Of a stretch of 6,778 nucleotides of DNA, positions 1-5,546 are shown one piece after another (within the stretch, counting starts at the first letter, position 1; every line of letters starts with the position of its first letter). Under the pieces are notes generated by a model. The model worked only from the letters and a program-made list of their open reading frames with translations. It had not been told where the DNA came from and made no database searches. The stretch is from Methanomicrobia archaeon (GTDB taxonomy: Archaea; Methanobacteriota_B; Thermococci; Methanofastidiosales; B48-G16), in contig JAGLWR010000064.1 of the NCBI GenBank assembly GCA_023133315.1, forward strand, positions 1 to 6,778, in the 5' to 3' direction. Position numbers and translations under genes: made by a program.

Positions 1-31
1 AGTTAGGAGAATAAAATCTACTTCTACTAAT

Positions 32-41
32 AAAAATATAC
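32..41 (+). promoter_or_regulatory. Possible TATA-like promoter element upstream of the larA-type gene
   Basis: An A/T run reading AAAAATATAC lies about 70 bases before the start at 107. If it is an archaeal TATA box, transcription would start near 60-65 and leave a leader of about 45 bases. The whole 1-106 stretch is AT-rich and carries no convincing gene end. The only ORF in it is an 11-codon one at 67-102, which I do not consider a gene. AT-rich background makes such boxes common by chance, so this is weak. Confidence 0.22.
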
Positions 42-106
42 AGTAAAGATATAGAAGAAAAAGCTTATGGAGAAGAACGGAAAGAATCAAGATATGAGAT
101 GAGAAT

Positions 107-1249
107 ATGAAAATTTATTATGCAAATTCTTATGTAGAAGTGAATATGAAAATGGATATTGTAGAACCAAGGGATATTACATTTGATTTTAAAATGGAAG
201 ACTGTATTAAAGCATTGAATGAATTTATAGACAGGAAAATGCTGTATATAATAAACGACGATCAGAGACCAACTCCTTCTGATAAAATTCTTTCATATGC
301 CCAATTAAAAAAAGAAGATTCTATACTTGTAGCTACAGGATCCCACGAGAGACCGGGTAACACATTCCTTTCTAAATTTAATAGAGAGGTAATTATACAC
401 GATGCGGAAAAAAGTAAGTTCACGTTTTATGGTGAGACCTCCAACGGCAACGCTGTGTACTTGAACAGTACCCTCGATGCTTTTGAAAAAATCGTGGCTA
501 TCAATTCAGTGGAGCCACATTATTTTGCTGGATTTACCGGAGGAAGAAAAAGTTTCATTCCTGGAGTAGCAAAGTATGAAACCATAGAGAGGAATCATAA
601 ACTCGCTTTGGATGAACATGCACAAATATTGAGACTTAAGGGTAATCCTCTGCATGAAGAGATGGTAGAAATCTGCAAGATGGTATTAGAACAAAAAGAT
701 GTGTTCTGCATGAATCTGGTACTGGACAAAGAAGGTAATATTGCCACTATAAAATACGGCGATATAATAAAATCTTTTTATGAAGCGGCAGAAATTGCCA
801 AAGAAATTTTCGCTGTCAAAACAAATAAACTATATGATAATGTCATCACAGTTGCGAAAAGTCCCATGGATGTTAATCTCGATCAGTCCCATAAAGCTAT
901 AGAAAACGTGAAAAAAGTGGTGAAAGAAAACGGCAATTTAATTTTAGTTTCCCAGTGCAGAGATGGAATAGGTTACCCCTCACATTATTACGATCTGCTG
1001 ATAAGTGGTACACCTGAAGAAGTATTCGAAAAAATTAGAAAAAACTATAAATTGGGATGGCATAAAACAGCAAAAATTCTAGAGGGCATGCAAAAATTTA
1101 AACTTTATGCTATTACAGATATAGATGATGATCTCCTCAAAAAAGGTCACATACAGCCATTTACATTTTCCGATATGGAATCCTTGGAAGGTGATACATT
1201 ACTCGTACCTGATGGCACAGCTACTGTTCCGTATTGTGATGTATCGTAG
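107..1249 (+). CDS. larA: LarA-family nickel-dependent 2-hydroxyacid racemase/epimerase
   Basis: The 380-residue product resembles lactate racemase LarA (DUF2088 family), a cytoplasmic enzyme that swaps the configuration at C2 of 2-hydroxyacids by hydride transfer to a covalently bound nickel-pincer nucleotide. Aligned from memory to the Lactiplantibacillus plantarum enzyme, the key residues are present: D51 and R54 in NDDQRPTP (for D72/R75), H80 in VATGSH (H108), H138 in EPHYFAGF (H174), K148 in GGRKSFIPG (the pincer-attachment lysine, K184), H164 in RNH (H200), and Q260 and K263 (Q295/K298). The protein is about 40 residues shorter than the usual 420 or so, mainly at the N-terminus and after H80. 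It ends with the typical VPDG motif. The ATG at 107 has only a weak purine-rich GAGATGAG before it. All ten arginines use AGA or AGG. The cofactor genes larB, larC and larE are not in the window. The substrate could be lactate, malate or a sugar acid; family relatives act on all of these. Confidence 0.9.
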   Translation: MKIYYANSYVEVNMKMDIVEPRDITFDFKMEDCIKALNEFIDRKMLYIINDDQRPTPSDKILSYAQLKKEDSILVATGSHERPGNTFLSKFNREVIIHDAEKSKFTFYGETSNGNAVYLNSTLDAFEKIVAINSVEPHYFAGFTGGRKSFIPGVAKYETIERNHKLALDEHAQILRLKGNPLHEEMVEICKMVLEQKDVFCMNLVLDKEGNIATIKYGDIIKSFYEAAEIAKEIFAVKTNKLYDNVITVAKSPMDVNLDQSHKAIENVKKVVKENGNLILVSQCRDGIGYPSHYYDLLISGTPEEVFEKIRKNYKLGWHKTAKILEGMQKFKLYAITDIDDDLLKKGHIQPFTFSDMESLEGDTLLVPDGTATVPYCDVS

Positions 1250-1258
1250 CTTCACACC

Positions 1259-1288
1259 TTTTTGTTAGATCATTATTTTTTATATTTT
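1259..1288 (+). terminator. T-rich archaeal-type transcription terminator candidate
   Basis: Two thymine runs follow the stop of the racemase gene: five T at 1259-1263 and six T at 1276-1281, the second followed by TATTTT to 1288. No stable GC hairpin precedes them. Archaeal RNA polymerase can terminate on such U-rich stretches without a hairpin, which fits the end of a single-gene unit here. Confidence 0.4.
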
Positions 1289-1406
1289 AGATGGAAATTA
1301 GGATATTCGTTCATAAATTTTCTTACTAATGAGAATCTGGATCATATAATAAAAATAAAGGTTTTAAGCATAAAAGTCTTTAAGATGTTTATACAAGAGA
1401 GAATTA

Positions 1407-1486
1407 TTTTCTGGTAAATTGGAAAAAAATCTCGGTTTGGGCCTTTCCAAAATCTTAAGTGAGTTTTTATGGTTTTTACCAGTAAA
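1407..1486. repeat. Nested inverted repeat (structured intergenic element)
   Basis: Two inverted repeats are nested in a gene-free region. The outer arms are CTGGTAAA (1411-1418) and TTTACCAG (1475-1482); they extend outwards by three more pairs across one mismatch, to 1407 and 1486. The inner arms are TTGGAAA (1419-1425) and TTTCCAA (1444-1450), with an 18-base loop. The arms are contiguous on the left, while 24 unpaired bases separate them on the right. It could be a small RNA, part of a structured leader, or a decayed miniature mobile element. A 61-codon minus-strand ORF (1342-1527) across this region has no recognisable product, so I do not call it. Confidence 0.35.
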
Positions 1487-1562
1487 ACAGTATAGGGAAG
1501 GGAACTTACCACCTTTAAATCTATCAATTATTTTGATGTAAAGAAAATAGAAATAATATCAA

Positions 1563-1579
1563 CCAAAACATTTATAAAG
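1563..1579 (+). promoter_or_regulatory. TATA box with BRE-like upstream element, candidate promoter of the glycosidase gene
   Basis: TTTATAAAG at 1571-1579 is a good archaeal TATA box. The purine-rich CCAAAACA just upstream (1563-1570) sits where TFB would bind. It predicts a start near 1600 and so a leader of about 175 bases before the ATG at 1776, which is long for an archaeal message. No better TATA box is evident closer to the gene. The leader contains the GACTAT repeats and an 11-bp inverted repeat described separately. Confidence 0.4.
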
Positions 1580-1733
1580 ACTATACACATATTAGAGTAC
1601 AGATAAGAGATATTTTTCTTTTACCTGTATTCTAAGAAGACTATAGTCAAAAAGGAAGTGAATCTTGCCTACCTATGCCCTCCCTCGGCTTGAAAATGCT
1701 TCTTTTCAGATACCCTAACTCATTTTTGACTAT
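1577..1733. repeat. GACTAT repeat cluster with 11-bp inverted repeat
   Basis: AAGACTATA occurs at 1577-1585 and again at 1637-1645, exactly 60 bases apart. The second copy overlaps the perfect 10-bp palindrome GACTATAGTC (1639-1648). A third GACTAT is at 1728-1733. ATAGTCAAAAA (1643-1653) and TTTTTGACTAT (1723-1733) form an exact 11-bp inverted repeat around a 69-base centre. That centre holds a smaller hairpin, TGAAAA (1691-1696) and TTTTCA (1703-1708). The cluster could be an operator for a dimeric regulator of the downstream glycosidase gene, or the ends of a small decayed mobile element. Confidence 0.35.
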
Positions 1734-1775
1734 TGTAGAGAAAAGTACTTATTTCTCCTCGAATAAAGGTGTAGT

Positions 1776-4253
1776 ATGGTACTGAAAAAGGGACCATTTG
1801 CGAGAAAAATAGTAATAGTATTATTAATAGTCGTATTGGGCTGCACATCGAGCTGTATAAATGACAATCTGCCACGCTCCACAGAACATTCAGCGACAAC
1901 GCCAGAAACAACATCGGTACCCTCTACCACATCAGTTCCTACAACGCCAATTCAAACAACTACAGTGCCCACAACACCAGAAGACGAGATCTCATCTCCT
2001 GCCCCAATCAAATCGCCACCGCCCCAACCAGAATTCGCTGATAAGATGGATCTCTGGAACCTAAAAAGTGGGCCACATCTGCGCGGTGCCAACATCTACC
2101 AGCGCCGCGTATATCCCGAGCTTGATGGCCCAGACTTTATGGGACATAATCCTGTAGGTCCTCCCTATACTCAGGAAGACTTTAGCCGATTGGCTGCACT
2201 TGGTGCCAATTACGTCAATATCTCCCACCCTGGTTTGTTTACCGAAACCCCGCCCTACACTCTTGACCAAAACATTCAGGACAATCTAGATAATCTACTC
2301 GACATGATTGCTAAAGCTGACATGTTTGCTGTAATCAGTTTTCGTACCGGCCCAAGTCGCAGTGAGTTCACTTTTATGCTGGAGGATGTAGGCGACTGGT
2401 TCGACGAGAGTTATCTCAACGATACCATATGGCAGGATCAAGCGGCCCAAGATGCTTGGGGAGCGATGTGGCGCTACACTGCTGAACGCTATCGAGATAA
2501 CCCCATTGTGATAGGCTACGATCTGATGGTGGAACCAAACTCCAACGAAGTGGGTAGCGACTTTATTAATGATCGCTTGGATATATGGGATCCAGACGAA
2601 TTTTACGCTAATTATGAAAATACTCTGTACGATTGGAATCAATTATATCCTCTCATTATTGCTGCCATTCGTGAAGTGGATCCTGATACACCTATCTTAG
2701 TAGGTGGAAACGGTTACAGTGCCGTTGAGTGGCTTCCCTATCTTAAAGTGATCAGTAACCCACACATGGTCTGCGTGGTGCATCAGTACGCGCCGCATCA
2801 ATACACACACCAGTGGTGGAACTCTAGAGACTGCACGTATCCAGGAACGTGTGATACAGATTGGGACGGAAACAAAGAGCAGTTGGACCGTATTTGGTTG
2901 GAGAATCTACTTTCAACTATTGATAGATTTATGGCCAAGTATGATGTAGCGATAGCGGTGAACGAGTTCGGTGTTGTGCGCTGGGTGCCTGGCGCAACTG
3001 AGTTTATGGACGACCAGATGGACCTGTTTGAACAGCGAGGCATGAACTATGCACTGTGGTCATGGGAAACCTCGTGGAAACTCTACGAAGAGGAGGTGGA
3101 TGCCTTCAACTTCCGATATGGTCCTGATCCCCACAATCACAAAGACATCGCATCCAGTGACATGATTGATGTCATTATTAAATACTGGGGGTATAATACT
3201 ATACGTCCATCAAATGTAATTTTTGCAGGAAGTGATCCCACTACCGGTACACCTGCCCCTCCTGCAACAGAAACACCATCTCCCTCAGAAGCACTACTCG
3301 CACACGTCTCTCATTGGTTATACATGATCGACGTCAATCTGGAACCTGAGATCGTGGAACGCATTGTTACATCCACTTACGATATGGTAGTGCTCGATTT
3401 TATCCCTTCTGAGGAAAACAACACAGAATACCCCATGGCCGAAGTAGTAACACAACTGCACAATGCACCCCATCCAAAGCTTGTCATTGCATACATCGAC
3501 ATCGGTGAAGCGGAAGAGTATCGTACTTATTGGCAGGCGGATTGGCGCGTCGGTAACCCGAAATGGATCGCAGGAGAAGACCCGGATGGGTGGGAAGGCA
3601 ACTTTCCCGTCGCCTATTGGTACAATGAGTGGCGTGATATCTGGCTGGGAAAAAAAGGATATTTGCAAGCCATCCTTGACGCAGGATTTGATGGAGTTTA
3701 CTTGGATTGGATAGAGGCCTACTCTGACGATAATGTAATTACCCTCGCCAAGAGAGACGACGTAGACCCATTGGAGGAAATGGTCCGGTGGGTGAAAGAC
3801 ATCGCAGAGTTCACCCGGGCGCAACAATCTGATTTTATCGTCATTGCACAAAACGCGGCTGAATTAGCTGTGTGCGATGATTACCTGGCTATTGTTGACG
3901 CCGTTGCCCAAGAACAAGTGTGGTTTGACGGAGGAGCAGATAACAATCCACCCGGTGACTGCCCTCTGCCCCGTACTGAAGCTGAAATAGACACCGAATC
4001 TTACCGTACCTCCCTCTCCATACCCTGCCGCCGCTGCTTCGATAACAATCTCAACAGTCCGCTGCACACCAGCAGTGAGGAATACCTGCACTACCTCGCC
4101 ATCGCCAAGGACAAGGGGAAAATTATTTTCACTGTGGACTATGCACTGAAATCAGAAAATATCGCCTGGGTCTACAACATGTCACGAGCACTGGGGTTTG
4201 TTTCCTTTGTGAGTAATCGAGCACTGGATCGCTATATAGAACCGTGGGATTGA
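1776..4253 (+). CDS. Secreted lipoprotein glycosidase: GH5-like domain fused to GH114 (polygalactosaminidase/TM1410) domain
   Basis: The product has 825 residues. The N-terminus has positive charges, a hydrophobic run (12-21) and a lipobox VLGC with C23, so it is probably lipid-anchored outside the cell. A Thr/Pro/Ser linker follows (about 24-85). Residues 88-480 or so resemble the GH5 (clan GH-A) barrel: H151, R190, E253 in LMVEP as acid/base, H336 and Y338 in HQY, E397 in VNEFG as nucleophile, and W428. The usual Asn before the acid/base Glu is Val252. A second Pro/Thr linker spans about 488-508. Residues 510-815 match GH114: D541, YIDIGEAEEYR with D575 and E578, and GVYLDWIEAY with D644 and E647. 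GH114 enzymes cut alpha-1,4-linked galactosamine polymers. The start has AGGTG (1767-1771) four bases before ATG. Arginine is CGN in 30 of 34 codons, and GC is visibly higher than in its neighbours (roughly 48% against the mid-30s by eye), suggesting transfer. The actual substrate is unknown. Confidence 0.88.
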   Translation: MVLKKGPFARKIVIVLLIVVLGCTSSCINDNLPRSTEHSATTPETTSVPSTTSVPTTPIQTTTVPTTPEDEISSPAPIKSPPPQPEFADKMDLWNLKSGPHLRGANIYQRRVYPELDGPDFMGHNPVGPPYTQEDFSRLAALGANYVNISHPGLFTETPPYTLDQNIQDNLDNLLDMIAKADMFAVISFRTGPSRSEFTFMLEDVGDWFDESYLNDTIWQDQAAQDAWGAMWRYTAERYRDNPIVIGYDLMVEPNSNEVGSDFINDRLDIWDPDEFYANYENTLYDWNQLYPLIIAAIREVDPDTPILVGGNGYSAVEWLPYLKVISNPHMVCVVHQYAPHQYTHQWWNSRDCTYPGTCDTDWDGNKEQLDRIWLENLLSTIDRFMAKYDVAIAVNEFGVVRWVPGATEFMDDQMDLFEQRGMNYALWSWETSWKLYEEEVDAFNFRYGPDPHNHKDIASSDMIDVIIKYWGYNTIRPSNVIFAGSDPTTGTPAPPATETPSPSEALLAHVSHWLYMIDVNLEPEIVERIVTSTYDMVVLDFIPSEENNTEYPMAEVVTQLHNAPHPKLVIAYIDIGEAEEYRTYWQADWRVGNPKWIAGEDPDGWEGNFPVAYWYNEWRDIWLGKKGYLQAILDAGFDGVYLDWIEAYSDDNVITLAKRDDVDPLEEMVRWVKDIAEFTRAQQSDFIVIAQNAAELAVCDDYLAIVDAVAQEQVWFDGGADNNPPGDCPLPRTEAEIDTESYRTSLSIPCRRCFDNNLNSPLHTSSEEYLHYLAIAKDKGKIIFTVDYALKSENIAWVYNMSRALGFVSFVSNRALDRYIEPWD

Positions 4254-4261
4254 TCAGGAGT

Positions 4262-4975
4262 TTAACCAACAAATTTTGTCAAAAGCTGTCCTAGCCGAGG
4301 TATCTTTTCTTTTACATTAAGGTTTCTTAAAGCCAGCCATAAAGAAGCTTGATTACTTGTAACTACAGGAGTTCCGAACTCTTTTTCCAAAGGTTCAATT
4401 ATCTCGAAGGTTCTCAAATTGGTGCAGCTGATAAAAATTGCATCGACTTCTTTCGTAAACATTTCTTTTGCTATTTTATAAGCTTCATGAGGTTCAAGTT
4501 TTCCTATTTTTGTATTATCAACGAATCCCATTCCTCTGATGTCAAGAACTTCCATCTTGTTGGCCTCTAGAAATTCTCTCTCCATTTTATTTATTTCATT
4601 GGTATAAGGAGTAACAATAATAACTCGCTGAGCATCTAAAATTTTTAAAGCTTCGATAACAGCTGAGCTTGTAGTGATTACGGGGGTACTTATTTCTCTT
4701 TCAATCTTCTTCTCAATATCGCTCTCAAATTGAGCTCCTCCAATAAAGCTACCACTTGTGCATCCGTAGAGAACTAAATCAATTTGTGCGTCTTTTAAAA
4801 GTCTGGCACTTTCAAGAGCTGAAGCGTACATCTTTATTAGCTCCTCTTTAGTTACCTCTTTTAGAGACATTCGCGAAGTATGAAGAGAAACACCATTGGG
4901 CAAAACTCTGTGTAACTCCATCTCCATTGTGGTATTGGCTGAAGGAACTATGAGTCCAACTCTGTGTCCATACAT
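4262..4975 (-). CDS. Asp/Glu racemase superfamily protein, maleate isomerase/arylmalonate decarboxylase type
   Basis: The 237-residue cytoplasmic protein has the normal length for maleate cis-trans isomerase and related cofactor-independent enzymes. The N-terminal VGLIVPSANTTMEME (6-20) matches the carboxylate-binding PSxNTTxE motif. The two catalytic cysteines lie in YGCTSGSF (C72) and SCTNLRTF (C184), and the TPY (122-124) and TSNQASLW (206-213) segments are typical of the fold. Having both cysteines argues for an isomerase or racemase rather than a one-cysteine arylmalonate decarboxylase. Maleate isomerase makes fumarate from maleate, but archaeal relatives are mostly uncharacterised and another dicarboxylate or hydantoin-like substrate is possible. 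No SD precedes the ATG; a TATA-like box centred 25 bases upstream suggests a leaderless message. Eight of eleven arginines are AGA, like the other native genes. It converges on the glycosidase gene with 8 bases between the two stops. Confidence 0.85.
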   Translation of the reverse strand: MYGHRVGLIVPSANTTMEMELHRVLPNGVSLHTSRMSLKEVTKEELIKMYASALESARLLKDAQIDLVLYGCTSGSFIGGAQFESDIEKKIEREISTPVITTSSAVIEALKILDAQRVIIVTPYTNEINKMEREFLEANKMEVLDIRGMGFVDNTKIGKLEPHEAYKIAKEMFTKEVDAIFISCTNLRTFEIIEPLEKEFGTPVVTSNQASLWLALRNLNVKEKIPRLGQLLTKFVG

Positions 4976-4980
4976 TAAAC

Positions 4981-5040
4981 TTACTTGGAAGATGAATATA
5001 TAATCCTTAGGGTTTGGTGAACCAAATTGAATATTCCCAT
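4981..5040 (-). CDS. Possible 19-codon leader peptide ahead of the maleate-isomerase-type gene
   Basis: On the minus strand an ATG at 5040 is preceded by GAGGTGA, one of the best ribosome-binding matches in the window, four bases away. It opens MGIFNLVHQTLRIIYSSSK, then TAA. The stop lies five bases before the ATG of the isomerase gene, close enough for translational coupling. The peptide matches nothing I recognise. It conflicts with the leaderless promoter for the isomerase gene, because that TATA box lies inside this ORF. It may also be chance or a decayed gene end. Confidence 0.22.
   Translation of the reverse strand: MGIFNLVHQTLRIIYSSSK
4996..5004 (-). promoter_or_regulatory. TATA box for a leaderless maleate-isomerase-type transcript
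   Basis: TTATATATT on the minus strand is centred at 5000, 25 bases from the A of the start codon at 4975. Archaeal transcription usually begins about 24-27 bases after the TATA centre, so the RNA would start at or next to the ATG. The lack of any SD directly before that ATG fits leaderless translation. Confidence 0.5.
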
Positions 5041-5084
5041 TTTCTCACCTCTTCCTTAAATTCCACAATCCTTTCATAAACCAT
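5007..5084 (-). CDS. Possible 25-codon small ORF between zinc-ribbon and isomerase genes
   Basis: The minus-strand ORF runs from an ATG at 5084 to TAA at 5007. Its composition is protein-like: charged and amphipathic, beginning MVYERIVEFKEEVRKW. A weak AAAGAG precedes the ATG, and an in-frame TAA upstream fixes that as the earliest start. It overlaps the SD-led 19-codon ORF in another frame, so at most one is likely real. It could be a microprotein or the stub of a lost gene; I recognise no family. Confidence 0.2.
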   Translation of the reverse strand: MVYERIVEFKEEVRKWEYSIWFTKP

Positions 5085-5115
5085 CTCTTTTTATTTCCGA
5101 GAAGTGGAGACAATT

Positions 5116-5466
5116 TCACTTCGTACAGAACTTCACCGCAACGGGTGTCAAAATCGCCATGATGATGAAAATCCAAATCATGCCACCAATAAAAGTCCAG
5201 ATCGTTTCACTTAGTCCAAATGTACCACGGAGATCGGCAAAGTAATTGCCTATTCCAAGAAAAAAATAGGAAAACGCTGCCAGCAACATTCCGCCAATTC
5301 CTATGACGTACCCCAAGGGCGTAAGTTTTCTCTTTTTGCCTTCAGGTTTTGAAATTTTTTTCTCTTTTAATTCTTTTTTTGACAGATCGAAACCACAATT
5401 TTCACAGAATAAAGAATCTTCTTTAATCGGAGATCCGCATTTTGGACAGAATTTGTTTTTTTTCAT
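5116..5466 (-). CDS. Zinc-ribbon protein with two transmembrane segments
   Basis: The 116-residue protein starts with a compact zinc ribbon: FCPKCG (C7, C10) and FCENCG (C21, C24) bind one zinc. A strongly basic linker (about 30-47) probably lies on the cytoplasmic side of the membrane. Two hydrophobic segments follow, about 51-70 and 88-108, joined by a loop of some 17 residues. With the basic linker inside, both ends should be cytoplasmic. Such small zinc-ribbon membrane proteins are frequent in archaea, and their function is generally unknown. The ATG at 5466 has no well-placed SD: GAGGAG lies 19 bases upstream, too far. A TATA box centred 30 bases upstream points to a very short leader. 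An in-frame stop just upstream excludes a longer protein. The ribbon is closely related, also in DNA, to the ribbon inside the next gene upstream (5547-6662), which is 80 bases away. Confidence 0.85.
   Translation of the reverse strand: MKKNKFCPKCGSPIKEDSLFCENCGFDLSKKELKEKKISKPEGKKRKLTPLGYVIGIGGMLLAAFSYFFLGIGNYFADLRGTFGLSETIWTFIGGMIWIFIIMAILTPVAVKFCTK
5381..5454. repeat. Zinc-ribbon DNA module, copy 1 of a dispersed direct repeat
   Basis: This 74-bp segment aligns without gaps to 6148-6221. I count 8 mismatches by hand, about 89% identity. It encodes the CxxC...CxxC ribbon of the 116-aa protein. The last 25 bases are identical in both copies. Flanking sequences are less alike, so the module was duplicated or homogenised on its own. 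Confidence 0.8.
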
Positions 5467-5491
5467 ATTATCGTAATATTATACACTCCTC

Positions 5492-5500
5492 TTTATAAAT
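5492..5500 (-). promoter_or_regulatory. TATA box of the 116-aa zinc-ribbon gene
   Basis: ATTTATAAA on the minus strand is centred at 5496, 30 bases before the A of the ATG at 5466. This predicts a start near 5470 and a leader of only a few bases. The gene therefore seems to have its own promoter in the 80-base gap after the larger zinc-ribbon gene. Confidence 0.5.
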
Positions 5501-5546
5501 ATCTATACCTTTAACCGCAGTCAACAGAGTTGAACGATAGATTTCC

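Noticed and set aside
67..102. 11-codon ORF before the racemase gene
   Set aside because: It is too short and lacks a ribosome site or recognisable sequence; nothing distinguishes it from chance.
1342..1527. 61-codon minus-strand ORF in the gap after the racemase gene
   Set aside because: It has no recognised family, unconvincing composition and no clear start signal, and it overlaps the nested inverted repeat; structure explains the region better than coding.
1250..1775. tRNA, CRISPR or insertion-sequence remnants in the longest gene-free stretch
   Set aside because: I found no cloverleaf, no regularly spaced repeat units and no transposase-like reading frame; only the repeats and promoter listed are supported.
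1720..1930. 64- and 66-codon minus-strand ORFs over the start of the glycosidase gene
   Set aside because: They overlap the lipoprotein signal peptide and start region antisense, in different frames, without signals of their own.
2295..2642. 115-codon minus-strand ORF, and the other shorter antisense or out-of-frame ORFs within 1776-4253
   Set aside because: They are shadows of the long plus-strand gene, favoured by its higher GC content, and have no good ribosome sites or families.
3318..3851. 177-codon minus-strand ORF inside the glycosidase gene
   Set aside because: It lies antisense to the strongly conserved GH114 domain and has no recognisable motifs; the plus-strand reading is clearly the real one.
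5521..5533. Small palindrome TCAAC-AGA-GTTGA after the 371-aa gene, considered as a terminator
   Set aside because: The stem is only five pairs and no T-run follows on the minus strand, so it is not a credible terminator.
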